Below, piece by piece: positions 1-6,355 of a DNA stretch of 11,047 nucleotides. Both the position numbers and the translations under genes were made by a program. Position 1 is the first letter of the stretch, and each line of letters begins with the position of its first letter. Source of the DNA: Alphaproteobacteria bacterium (GTDB taxonomy: Bacteria; Pseudomonadota; Alphaproteobacteria; Micavibrionales; UBA2020); assembly GCA_020853455.1 (NCBI GenBank), contig JADYYV010000121.1, positions 1 to 11,047 on the forward strand, read 5' to 3'. The notes below the pieces were generated by a model that had not been told where the DNA came from, searched no databases, and saw only the letters and a program-made list of their open reading frames with translations.

Positions 1-1097
1 CCCGTGCCATCGACGGTTCCGCTGCCGGTCAGGACGAGGTTTTCGACGTTGCGACCTAGCGTATAGCTTGCGCCGGAGCGCACGGTATCCGTGCCGCCGT
101 TTAATGCTTCGCTGACGACGTCGCTTGCGTTATCGACGATGTAGGTGTCGTTGCCGAGGCCGCCGATCATGACGTCCGCGCCGACGCCGCCGTCCAGCGT
201 GTTCGCGCCGGCATTGCCGGTCAGCGTGTTGTCAAGCGCGTTACCCGTTCCGTTGATAGCGCTGGTGACGGTCCGCACAAGGTTTTCGACGTTCGCGGCC
301 AGCGTATAGGTGATCGACGCCTGCACGGTGTCGGTACCTTCGCCCGATGCTTCGGAAACGAGATCCGTCGCGCTATCGACGACGAAAGTATCGTTGCCCA
401 GCCCGCCGATCATGGTGTCGTTGCCGGCAAGACCGTTCAGCAAGTCGTTGCCGTCGCCGCCCGTCAGCACGTTTTTCGCGCTGTTGCCAAGAATGGTGTT
501 ATCGTCGCTGTTGCCGGTGCCGTTGATGGCGGTCGTGCCGGTCAGGGTCAGGTTCTCGATATTCGCGCCCAGCGTATAGCTGATGCTTGACTGCACAAGG
601 TCGGTGCCTTCGCTTGCGTTTTCGGACACGACATCGCCCGCGTTATCGACGATAAACACGTCGTTGCCGGCGCCGCCGATCATGACGTCCGCGCCCAGCA
701 TGCCGTTCAGCGTATCGTTGCCGTCCGCGCCGTCCAGCGTGTTCGCGGCTGCGTTACCCGTCATGGTGTTGGCAAGGTTGTTACCCGTGCCGTTGATGGC
801 GGCCGTGCCCGTCAGCGTCAGGTTTTCGACGTTGGCGCTCAGCGTGTAGCTGATGCTGGACTGCACAAGATCCGTGCCTTCGCTTGCGTTTTCGTTGATC
901 AGGTCGCCCGCGTCATCGACGATATACACGTCGTTGCCAAGACCGCCGTTCATGATGTCGGACCCCAGTCCGCCGTTCAGCGTGTCGTTACCCGCATTTG
1001 CGATGATGATGTCGTTACCCGCAAGGCCGTTGAGGGTGTCATTGGAGGCGGTGCCGTTGATTGAATCGTTGTTCGCGGTGCCGTTGACGATCGCCAT
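1..1097 (-). CDS. RTX (hemolysin-type) calcium-binding repeat protein, N-terminal part (3' end outside window)
   Basis: The minus-strand frame is open from ATG at 1097 to the window edge (365 codons). The product starts MAIVNGTANNDSINGTASND and has no classical signal peptide, as usual for proteins exported by type I (ABC/MFP/TolC) secretion. It consists of glycine/aspartate-rich nonapeptides (GGxGxDxhx, for example LNGGLGSDI, MIGGLGNDT) that form calcium-binding beta-rolls in this family. These alternate with modules of the type YIVDNAGDVVSE..EGTD.VQSSISYTL..NVENLTLTG...INGTGN. The modules recur at 270, 270 and 243 bp. A GGGAG ribosome binding site lies 10 nt before the start and a CtrA-like box lies further upstream. 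The C-terminal secretion signal would be outside the window. The function of the exoprotein (adhesin, surface layer or toxin) cannot be read from the repeats. Class assignment is secure. Confidence 0.9.
   Translation of the reverse strand, partial: MAIVNGTANNDSINGTASNDTLNGLAGNDIIIANAGNDTLNGGLGSDIMNGGLGNDVYIVDDAGDLINENASEGTDLVQSSISYTLSANVENLTLTGTAAINGTGNNLANTMTGNAAANTLDGADGNDTLNGMLGADVMIGGAGNDVFIVDNAGDVVSENASEGTDLVQSSISYTLGANIENLTLTGTTAINGTGNSDDNTILGNSAKNVLTGGDGNDLLNGLAGNDTMIGGLGNDTFVVDSATDLVSEASGEGTDTVQASITYTLAANVENLVRTVTSAINGTGNALDNTLTGNAGANTLDGGVGADVMIGGLGNDTYIVDNASDVVSEALNGGTDTVRSGASYTLGRNVENLVLTGSGTVDGT
58..840 (-). repeat. Tandem coding modules of 270/270/243 bp in the RTX gene
   Basis: The motif agcgta/gtag, which encodes the YTL part of each module on the minus strand, occurs at 58, 301, 571 and 841. 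This gives periods of 243, 270 and 270 bp (81, 90 and 90 residues). The two modules read from 841 and 571 are the most alike at DNA level, sharing runs such as gactgcacaag and ttcgcttgcgttttcg, which suggests recent duplication. The 243-bp unit is shorter by 27 bp, exactly one nonapeptide: the nonapeptide block there reads GGVGADVMIGGLGND, whereas its neighbours carry an extra GNDTLNG-type turn. These are in-frame protein repeats, not a CRISPR array. Confidence 0.85.
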
Positions 1098-1107
1098 GAC
1101 TGGTTTT

Positions 1108-1112
1108 CTCCC
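1108..1112 (-). promoter_or_regulatory. Ribosome binding site of the left RTX gene
   Basis: On the minus strand GGGAG lies 10 nt before the ATG at 1097. It is the clearest Shine-Dalgarno on the minus strand in this window and supports this start for the RTX gene. Confidence 0.7.
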
Positions 1113-1125
1113 ATGAAAAATGCTT

Positions 1126-1141
1126 GGGGAAATTCTTCCCC
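1126..1141 (-). other. Small hairpin in the RTX 5' leader
   Basis: GGGGAA (1126-1131) and TTCCCC (1136-1141) form a perfect 6-bp inverted repeat with a 4-nt loop. In the minus-strand transcript it would lie at or near the predicted 5' end and 13 nt before the GGGAG ribosome binding site, followed by AAGCATTTTTC. It could stabilise the 5' end or modulate translation. It is too weak and too oddly placed to call a terminator with confidence. Confidence 0.35.
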
Positions 1142-1145
1142 CCTT

Positions 1146-1183
1146 ATTACAATTTCCCATGTGTGGCTTAACGAGTGCTTAAC
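1146..1183 (-). promoter_or_regulatory. Putative CtrA-dependent promoter of the left RTX gene
   Basis: TTAA (1168-1171), a 7-nt spacer and TTAAC (1179-1183) match the alphaproteobacterial CtrA consensus TTAA-N7-TTAAC exactly. The same site is also an 11-bp-spaced direct repeat of GCTTAAC (1166-1172 and 1177-1183). On the minus strand a TGTAAT hexamer (1151..1146, 5 of 6 to TATAAT) lies downstream, and a 17-bp spacer would put the -35 at 1174..1169, inside the CtrA box and not itself a good sigma70 -35. A box overlapping a poor -35 is the usual layout of CtrA-activated promoters. Transcription would start near 1139, giving a leader of about 40 nt. Motif and geometry are seen; CtrA binding is inferred. 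Confidence 0.55.
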
Positions 1184-1276
1184 CAGACTGTGTTTCCGCC
1201 AAATTATTTGAAAATTTTTGTAAAAGTTTAACATTCGAAAAAATTGTTCAATGATTTTCCGTACTCGATTTGTACC

Positions 1277-2374
1277 TTATGAAAATAAATTAAATTGGGA
1301 ATCGCGCGCATTGCGGCGAAAATGTTCGGTCGTCAAAACCGGATGCCGGGTGAGCCCAAAGCGCTTGCGGGTCATCTCGAACAGTTGCCATAGCTGGCTT
1401 GCGTGAAATCCCTCTCCCCTCATCCGGCTGCCGAATTCAGCATCGTATAGTTTGCCGTCGCGTATAGACCGGATGCGGTTCAGGATTTTTTCCGTGCGTT
1501 CAGGATAATGTTCATGCAGCCATGTCTGGAATAAATCTTTCACGCCATAGGGCAGGCGCAGCATCGTGTAGCCGGCGGAACAGGCTCCGGCCTTCGATGC
1601 CGCCTCCAGTATCGCCGGCACTTCGTGGTCGGTGAGCCCCGGCACGACGGGCCCGATCATGACATTCACGGGGATGCCCGCCTGCGATAACTGTTCGATC
1701 GCACGCAGGCGCATCGGCGGCGTCGATGCGCGCGGTTCCATCGCGCGCGCCAGCTTGCGGTCGAGCGTCGTCACCGACATATTCACCGATGCAAGGTTCA
1801 GCGCCGCCATCCGCGACAGGATATCGATGTCGCGGGTTACCAGGTGATTTTTGGTGATAACTGAAACAGGGTTGCGGAAATCCTCCAGAACCTCAAGACA
1901 CTGCCGCGTAATCTTCATCTTTCGCTCCAGCGGCTGATACGGGTCTGTCACGCCGCTCATGAAGATCACCGCAGGTTTCCAGCTGCGCGATTTAAGCTTC
2001 TCCTCCAGCAGCTTCGGCGCGTCGGGCTTGGCAAAAATCTTCGTCTCGAAATCCAGCCCCGCCGAGAGGCCAAGATATTCATGTGTCGGCCGCGCGAAGC
2101 AATATATGCAGCCGTGTTCGCAACCGCGATACGGGTTCAGCGTCGCATCCATGCCGATATCGGGGCTGTCATTGGTCGAGATGATCGATTTGGACCTGTC
2201 CCTGAAAACTCGCGTCCGGAGCTTGGGCAGCGGGAAATCGTCTTCGCCTTCGACAGGCGCCGAACCTTCAAGATCGGCTTCGACCTGCAATGGCTCGAAA
2301 CGGCCGGCGGGATTTTCCAGCGCGCCGCGACCCCTGATATTTTCCGGAAGATGTGAAGGCGGTTTTGTGTTCAT
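1277..2374 (-). CDS. PA0069-family radical SAM protein (SplB-like, COG1533)
   Basis: This 365-aa protein carries the radical SAM cluster motif CEHGCIYC (C85, C89, C92; CxxxCxxC) inside NPYRGCEHGCIYCFARPTH, which would bind a [4Fe-4S] cluster and generate the 5'-deoxyadenosyl radical. Further family signatures are the N-terminal RGRGALENPAGRFE segment, MSGVTDPYQPLERK (139-152), VITKNHLVTRDIDIL (172-186) and MIGPVVPGLTDHE (239-251). It resembles Pseudomonas PA0069 and mycobacterial Rv2578c, distant relatives of spore photoproduct lyase whose substrate is not established. I chose the ATG at 2374 because MNTKPPSHLPENIRGRGA matches the family N-terminus. A longer reading frame back to 2494 would run through the neighbour's terminator. 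No Shine-Dalgarno is visible; the promoter abuts the start. Family certain, reaction unknown. Confidence 0.9.
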   Translation of the reverse strand: MNTKPPSHLPENIRGRGALENPAGRFEPLQVEADLEGSAPVEGEDDFPLPKLRTRVFRDRSKSIISTNDSPDIGMDATLNPYRGCEHGCIYCFARPTHEYLGLSAGLDFETKIFAKPDAPKLLEEKLKSRSWKPAVIFMSGVTDPYQPLERKMKITRQCLEVLEDFRNPVSVITKNHLVTRDIDILSRMAALNLASVNMSVTTLDRKLARAMEPRASTPPMRLRAIEQLSQAGIPVNVMIGPVVPGLTDHEVPAILEAASKAGACSAGYTMLRLPYGVKDLFQTWLHEHYPERTEKILNRIRSIRDGKLYDAEFGSRMRGEGFHASQLWQLFEMTRKRFGLTRHPVLTTEHFRRNARDSQFNLFS

Positions 2375-2378
2375 GACT

Positions 2379-2418
2379 AATATATACCATGAACAAATCG
2401 CATGTTCTAGTTTTGTTC
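2379..2418 (-). promoter_or_regulatory. Putative SOS (LexA-regulated) promoter of the radical SAM gene
   Basis: GTTC (2404-2407), a 7-nt spacer TAGTTTT and GTTC (2415-2418) form a perfect GTTC-N7-GTTC direct repeat, the LexA box described for Alphaproteobacteria. Read towards the gene it is GAACAAAACTAGAAC. A TATATA/TATATT -10 candidate lies at 2386..2379. TAGAAC at 2409..2404, inside the box, is 17 bp from TATATA and would be a weak -35, so LexA would block the promoter directly. The predicted transcription start falls on or within a few bases of the ATG at 2374, so the message may be leaderless. The motif is seen; regulation is inferred. Confidence 0.5.
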
Positions 2419-2429
2419 TTTGCCCGCAG

Positions 2430-2461
2430 AAAAAATCAGCAGCCGCCCTGCAACGGCTGCT
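2430..2461 (-). terminator. Intrinsic terminator inside the end of the lipoprotein gene
   Basis: On the minus strand AGCAGCCG (2461..2454), an 8-nt loop and CGGCTGCT (2445..2438) give a perfect GC-rich 8-bp stem. It is followed by a six-T tract (2435..2430). The stem encodes the last residues (QPLQGGC) and its 3' arm runs into the stop codon TGA (2438..2436), so terminator and coding sequence overlap. It ends the ialB-lipoprotein operon and isolates the radical SAM promoter immediately downstream. Confidence 0.85.
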
Positions 2462-3209
2462 CGAGCAGATCGGGCCAGATATCGACCCAGCCATCCGTGT
2501 GACCCGCCGTATCGATCACAGTCAGGCCAAGACAATCGGGACGACCCGAAGCCTCGATAAAGCTGTTGCCGACATCGGGCGTAACCGTTTTGTCGCGCGC
2601 GCCGACAAAATGTTTCTGCCCGAGCGGCAATAGTTTCGCGGCGACATCGACAGGGTTGAGCGAGCCATCCAGCGCCGGCAGATGATGCAGGCGGCCATAC
2701 ACCGCCGTATCAAGATTTCCCGCAACCGTACGCAGGCTCAGCACATCGCTGCGCTGAGCCGCGACCAGCGCAGCCACCGTCGCGCCCGCCGAAAAACCGA
2801 CAAGGTTGAAACCGTAAAAATTATGCTGTTTCTTGAGCGTATCAAGCGCCGTGCCGACTGCCGCGATCACTTCCGGCGAGAAACGCTTTGAACCGCGGAA
2901 TTCGGCGGCGCAGGGCGCGTCGTTTTGGCACGGGCGCGTCAGGAATATAACATTCGCGGATTTGTCGCGCGCGGCAAGCGCGGGGGCGACACCCGCATCC
3001 GGTCCGTCGCCGCCGATATAGACCGCCGCCACCTGCCCCGGGCTGCGGATTTTTTCATGCGCGACCAGCATAAACGGGCCGGCCGCAATTTGCCGCAACG
3101 TGAAGCCCGCAGGCGCCGTGACCAATGGCGCAGACGACGGGGGCTGCATCCCCATCAGGGAGCAGCCCGCCAGCGTCAGCGAAAGAACAAGTGCGGTAAA
3201 TAGGCGCAA
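2436..3209 (-). CDS. Alpha/beta-hydrolase lipoprotein, TTG start
   Basis: This 257-aa protein starts with a short lipoprotein signal: charged RL, a hydrophobic run, then the lipobox LAGC with Cys16 as lipidation site. It should be anchored to the envelope. The body is alpha/beta-hydrolase-like: nucleophile elbow GFSAG (S140), candidate acid D206 in GARDKTV and candidate base H237 in TAGHTDGW, in the canonical Ser-Asp-His order. DNAPCAAEFRGSKRFSP may lie near the active site. The start is TTG: an in-frame TAA lies two codons upstream, and any later ATG would destroy the signal peptide. There is no clear Shine-Dalgarno, and the start is 8 bp after the IalB-family stop codon, so translation is probably coupled. 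Substrate unknown (esterase, acyl hydrolase or peptidase-like). Fold fairly sure, lipoprotein status sure. Confidence 0.85.
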   Translation of the reverse strand: MRLFTALVLSLTLAGCSLMGMQPPSSAPLVTAPAGFTLRQIAAGPFMLVAHEKIRSPGQVAAVYIGGDGPDAGVAPALAARDKSANVIFLTRPCQNDAPCAAEFRGSKRFSPEVIAAVGTALDTLKKQHNFYGFNLVGFSAGATVAALVAAQRSDVLSLRTVAGNLDTAVYGRLHHLPALDGSLNPVDVAAKLLPLGQKHFVGARDKTVTPDVGNSFIEASGRPDCLGLTVIDTAGHTDGWVDIWPDLLEQPLQGGC

Positions 3210-3217
3210 AGCTTATA

Positions 3218-3778
3218 TCAGTTTTTCAGCAATGCATCGAGCGCGGCTGCAAAACCCTTCATCGACAGCGGTGCTTCGATCTGGTCTTCTTTTTTCGGAG
3301 AGGTGCGATATGCGACCAGCAGGCGTTTGCCTTTTTTCAGGCGGTCGATATGTTCCTTTTCCAGCGTCAGGTCGGTCATGCAGCCGGTGCGGCCGCACAT
3401 GAAATACGGCACGATGTTCTGTTTTTCTTCATCCAGCTTGAAGCCGATATTGCTGGGCAGCCACGAGCCGAGCGGCGTGATGAGGCGCATATGCGGGGTT
3501 TTCTTGCCGTCCTTGCTTTTCATCACTTCGACTTCGCTCAGGACTGCCATGGCTTTTTTGCCGTCGACGGTCGCGAAAGCCTTCTGGTACAGGCCGCAAT
3601 ATTTACCCTTGGTGGAGGTAATGCACTGCATCGTCCAGTCGTCGAATTTCGTGGTGACGGGCGTGGGGCGTGCTGCGGCGGCGGGCTTGGCGGCAGCTTC
3701 CGTTTCGGATGCGGCAACGGCGGGCGCTGCGGATGCCAGCAGGGCAAGCGCAGCGATCATGAAGATTTTTGTTTTCAT
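3218..3778 (-). CDS. Invasion-associated locus B (IalB) family periplasmic protein
   Basis: The 186-aa product begins MKTKIFMIAALALLASAAPA, a Sec signal peptide probably cleaved around residues 22-24, followed by an Ala/Pro-rich linker. The mature part shows IalB-family features: KFDDWTMQC (44-52), YCGLYQ (60-65), the LITPLGSWLPSNIGFKLDE segment (99-117) and PYFMCGRTGCMTDLTL (124-139). Four cysteines (C52, C61, C128, C133) could form two disulfides in the periplasm. The founding member, Bartonella IalB, is linked to erythrocyte invasion, but the family is widespread in free-living Alphaproteobacteria, so virulence should not be inferred. The ATG at 3778 gives a clean signal peptide; an upstream in-frame ATG at 3832 would add 18 Lys/Arg-rich residues before it. 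It is first in an operon with the lipoprotein gene. Confidence 0.88.
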   Translation of the reverse strand: MKTKIFMIAALALLASAAPAVAASETEAAAKPAAAARPTPVTTKFDDWTMQCITSTKGKYCGLYQKAFATVDGKKAMAVLSEVEVMKSKDGKKTPHMRLITPLGSWLPSNIGFKLDEEKQNIVPYFMCGRTGCMTDLTLEKEHIDRLKKGKRLLVAYRTSPKKEDQIEAPLSMKGFAAALDALLKN

Positions 3779-3932
3779 TGGTTTGTCTTTCTTTTTTCTG
3801 CAAGGCGTTTTCAAAAATTCTGCCCGCGTCACATTCGCAGATTCGCTTTCTTTCCGGAACAGCAGCGTGCAATTATTTTAATTAACATAATATAGAAATG
3901 CCGATGGAAAACCTTTTGGCACGCGGGGCGTT

Positions 3933-3947
3933 GTTCTAGTCTTGAAC
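3933..3947. promoter_or_regulatory. LexA-box-like quasi-palindrome GTTC-N7-GAAC
   Basis: GTTCTAGTCTTGAAC is a 15-bp inverted repeat with one mismatched pair (arms GTTC.AG and CT.GAAC), 26 nt before the ATG at 3974. It matches the LexA-like box at 2404-2418 at 12 of 15 positions (GTTCTAGT.TTG..C in common), but its second half-site is inverted. It may bind a dimeric regulator; whether that is LexA is uncertain. Confidence 0.3.
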
Positions 3948-3959
3948 AGTCCCGGAGCC

Positions 3960-3964
3960 AAGGA
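3960..3964 (+). promoter_or_regulatory. Ribosome binding site of the membrane SpeE-like gene
   Basis: AAGGA lies 9 nt before the ATG at 3974, a standard Shine-Dalgarno that supports this start. Confidence 0.7.
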
Positions 3965-3973
3965 TCAATCCGC

Positions 3974-6355
3974 ATGAAAACCCCCTCCCCGCGCGCATTC
4001 TATAGCGGCGTATTTATCCTGAGCGGCCTGTTGATGATGCTGCAGGTGCTGCAGGCGCGGATTTTTTCGGTGACGACCTGGTATCACCTGTCCTTCCTTG
4101 TCATCAGCGTCGCGATGTTCGGCCTCACGCTGGGCGCGCTGCATGTGCATAAGGGCAGCGAGGCGGAACAGCGACAGAACTATGCGCGGCTGATGGGCGA
4201 TGCCTGCCTGAATTTTGCGATCTTCACCGCCTTCGCGCTCGCGACGCACATGATATTGCCGATCGTTGCGGCCAGCCTGAAAAAAACGCTGATGACACTG
4301 CCCATGACGGAGCTCTGCACCGTGCCGTCTTATTATTTCGCGGGTTACGCGCTGTGCCTTGCGATTACGCGCGCGCCCTACGCGCCTGCGCGCACTTATG
4401 CCTTCGATTTGCTGGGCGCGGCGGCGGGCTGTCTTGCCGCGCTCGGGCTGATGGAGACGGTCGATGCGCCCTCCGCCGTCATGATCGTGGCGGCGGGCGC
4501 GGCGCTTGCGTCGCTGTGCTTCGGGGTGCCGGACAGGCTGCGCGCCTGCGTCATATCTGGCGTGCTGCTGGTGCTGGCGCTTTGCAACACGCAGTTCGCA
4601 CGGCCTTTCGTGTATCCGCTCTGGGTTAAAAACCATATTGTCACGCAAGGCAGCCTTGCGCATGACCAGTGGAATTCCATCTCGCGCGTGACGGTCGATC
4701 ATGCGGTGCAGGATGCGCGGCCCTTTCTGTGGGGGCCGTCGAAAACAATACCCGATGACATGACGTCATCGTTCTATCTGCTCAAGATCGACGGCGACGC
4801 GGGAACGCCGATCAATAAATTCGGCGGCGATTGCCGCAAGGGGCTGGAGACTCTCGATTACGACGTCACGACGATCGCCTATGCCCTGCCCCGTCTGAAA
4901 AAATCCGGCATCATCGGCGTGGGCGGCGGGCGCGATGTGCTGTCGGCCTGCAAGGCGGGAATCCGCGACATCACGGCCATGGATGTGAACGACATCCAGA
5001 TATCGCTGCTGTCAAATATCGAACCGTTCAAAAGCTACGCCAACATTTCGACGCTGAAAGGCGTTAAACTGATCCACAGCGAAGCGCGCAGCTGGTTCGC
5101 GAGCCACCCCGACACATTCGACATCATCCAGATGAGCCTGATCGACACATGGGCAGCGACGGGCGCGGGTGCCTTCGCGCTGTCGGAAAACGGGCTTTAC
5201 ACGGTCGAAGCGTGGCGCACATTCCTGTCGCGGCTGAATGACGGCGGCGTGATGACGGTCAGCCGCTGGTATATCAGCGACGCGCAGAGCGAGGTGGAGC
5301 GGCTGGTTTCGCTGGCCATGGGCGCGCTGCTGGAACAGGGCGCCACCGCGCCGCAGAAACATCTTTTCATGGCGGCATCCGACCGCATCGCGACGCTGGT
5401 GCTGGCCAAAGACCCGTTCACGGTGGAACAGCTTGCCGCGCTTGAAAAACGCGCATCGGCGATGAAGTTCAGGGTGCTGATTTCTCCGCAGCGCAAAACG
5501 GCGAAGGGCGATCTTGCGAATATCCTGTCCGCAAGGACGCGCGGCAGTCTCGACAGCGTTGCCGGGGCCAGCGCCTTCGACATCAGCCCGCCGACCGACC
5601 AGCGGCCCTTTTTCTTCAACATGGTGCGCCTTGCGCAGCCGTTTGCGATTTTCAGGCTGATCTCGGAAAACAATGCAAGCGCCATGCTGGGACATGCGAA
5701 GGCGGTTCTGAACCTTTATATCATCATCCTGTTCTCCCTCGCCATGGTCGCGGGCGCCATCATCTGGCCGTTGCGCGAAGCGGTCAAAAATCTCGACAAG
5801 CGGTTCGTGGCGGGCGGTACCGCGTGGTTCGCGTTGATCGGCGCGGGGTTCATGTTCATCGAAATCGCGCTGCTGCAGCGGCTCAGCGTTTATCTGGGGC
5901 ATCCGGCCTACGCGCTTGGCATCGTGCTGTTCAGCCTTGTCCTTTCCACCGGCGTCGGCAGCCTGATCTGCGATCGGCTGCCGCTCGATACGCCGCGCGC
6001 GCGCAACGCCTGGGCCGCGCTGACCGCGATTGCCGCATTCGCCGCGATCTTTGCGATCAATGCGATCACCACGCATTTCGCGGGCGCGGAATTGCTGACC
6101 CGGGCGCTGCTTTGCGTCAGCGTCACGCTGCCGCTTGGCTGCCTGCTGGGGTTCGGCTTCCCGACCGGCATGGCGCTGGCGCGCGCCGTCAGCACACAGC
6201 CGGCCGCATGGTTTTGGGGGATTAACGGCGCGGCGGGCGTAACCGCCAGCGCGGTTGCGGTCGCGCTCAATATCTCGCTCGGGCTTGACGTGACGATGTC
6301 GATTGGCGCGCTTTGCTACCTTGCCCTGCTGGTACCGGCGCGCCTGATGAAATAG
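3974..6355 (+). CDS. Polytopic membrane protein with spermidine-synthase-like domain
   Basis: This 793-aa protein has three parts. The N-terminal membrane section has about six to seven hydrophobic segments (roughly residues 10-30, 36-56, 77-98, 118-133, 140-160, 166-207). A soluble middle part (about 230-550) has a Rossmann-type nucleotide site GIIGVGGGRD (312-321), acidic D337 after the next strand (ITAMDVND), and SLIDTWAATGAGAFALSENGLY where spermidine synthases have their catalytic region. It ends in DISPPTDQRPFFFN (536-549). The C-terminal section again has about six or seven membrane segments (577-599, 613-636, 644-664, 680-700, 708-731, 745-765, 772-790) with the conserved-looking GFMFIEIALLQRLSVYLGHP. 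This architecture matches membrane-embedded spermidine-synthase-like proteins (COG4262-type), whose substrate is generally unproven. Aminopropyl transfer is possible but not shown. It is a single gene, with a 67-bp gap to malic enzyme. Confidence 0.85.
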   Translation: MKTPSPRAFYSGVFILSGLLMMLQVLQARIFSVTTWYHLSFLVISVAMFGLTLGALHVHKGSEAEQRQNYARLMGDACLNFAIFTAFALATHMILPIVAASLKKTLMTLPMTELCTVPSYYFAGYALCLAITRAPYAPARTYAFDLLGAAAGCLAALGLMETVDAPSAVMIVAAGAALASLCFGVPDRLRACVISGVLLVLALCNTQFARPFVYPLWVKNHIVTQGSLAHDQWNSISRVTVDHAVQDARPFLWGPSKTIPDDMTSSFYLLKIDGDAGTPINKFGGDCRKGLETLDYDVTTIAYALPRLKKSGIIGVGGGRDVLSACKAGIRDITAMDVNDIQISLLSNIEPFKSYANISTLKGVKLIHSEARSWFASHPDTFDIIQMSLIDTWAATGAGAFALSENGLYTVEAWRTFLSRLNDGGVMTVSRWYISDAQSEVERLVSLAMGALLEQGATAPQKHLFMAASDRIATLVLAKDPFTVEQLAALEKRASAMKFRVLISPQRKTAKGDLANILSARTRGSLDSVAGASAFDISPPTDQRPFFFNMVRLAQPFAIFRLISENNASAMLGHAKAVLNLYIIILFSLAMVAGAIIWPLREAVKNLDKRFVAGGTAWFALIGAGFMFIEIALLQRLSVYLGHPAYALGIVLFSLVLSTGVGSLICDRLPLDTPRARNAWAALTAIAAFAAIFAINAITTHFAGAELLTRALLCVSVTLPLGCLLGFGFPTGMALARAVSTQPAAWFWGINGAAGVTASAVAVALNISLGLDVTMSIGALCYLALLVPARLMK

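Larger units (their letters stand above)
3779..3973. promoter_or_regulatory. Divergent intergenic region between the IalB-family and membrane SpeE-like genes
   Basis: This 195-bp stretch separates two divergently transcribed genes. It contains an AT-rich core (3870-3897) with the palindrome TTAATTAA (3878-3885) and several TATA-like hexamers, so promoters for both directions probably sit here. I could not find a convincing -35/-10 pair on either strand. A 15-bp quasi-palindrome at 3933-3947 lies on the membrane-protein side. No small gene is apparent. Confidence 0.5.

Noticed and set aside
1..1000. Regular repeats that might suggest a CRISPR array or satellite DNA
   Set aside because: Periods are multiples of 27 bp, divergent at third positions, and encode RTX nonapeptides in one frame.
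310..1116. Three consecutive plus-strand open frames of 87-89 codons with similar sequences
   Set aside because: They are antisense shadows of the tandem RTX modules; their spacing and similarity follow the 270-bp coding repeat on the minus strand.
1200..1276. Possible intrinsic terminator after the radical SAM gene
   Set aside because: Only short AT-only inverted repeats such as ATTG-TT-CAAT are present; no GC stem with a T tract.
2375..2494. Forty-residue N-terminal extension of the radical SAM protein starting at 2494
   Set aside because: It would run through the intrinsic terminator and the LexA-like promoter, has unrelated composition, and the family N-terminus starts at the ATG at 2374.
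1959..2633. Plus-strand open frame of 224 codons
   Set aside because: It is antisense to two well-supported genes, spans their terminator and promoter, and has no recognisable domain.
3779..3832. Longer IalB-family start at 3832
   Set aside because: It would put 18 residues including several lysines and arginines before a textbook signal peptide.
3878..3885. TTAATTAA as a CtrA site
   Set aside because: The two TTAA halves abut instead of being separated by 7 bp, so it does not fit the CtrA motif.
5012..6076. Minus-strand 354-codon open frame rich in Arg, His and Gln
   Set aside because: Shadow of the GC-rich membrane-protein gene; composition is typical of antisense frames and no domain is visible.
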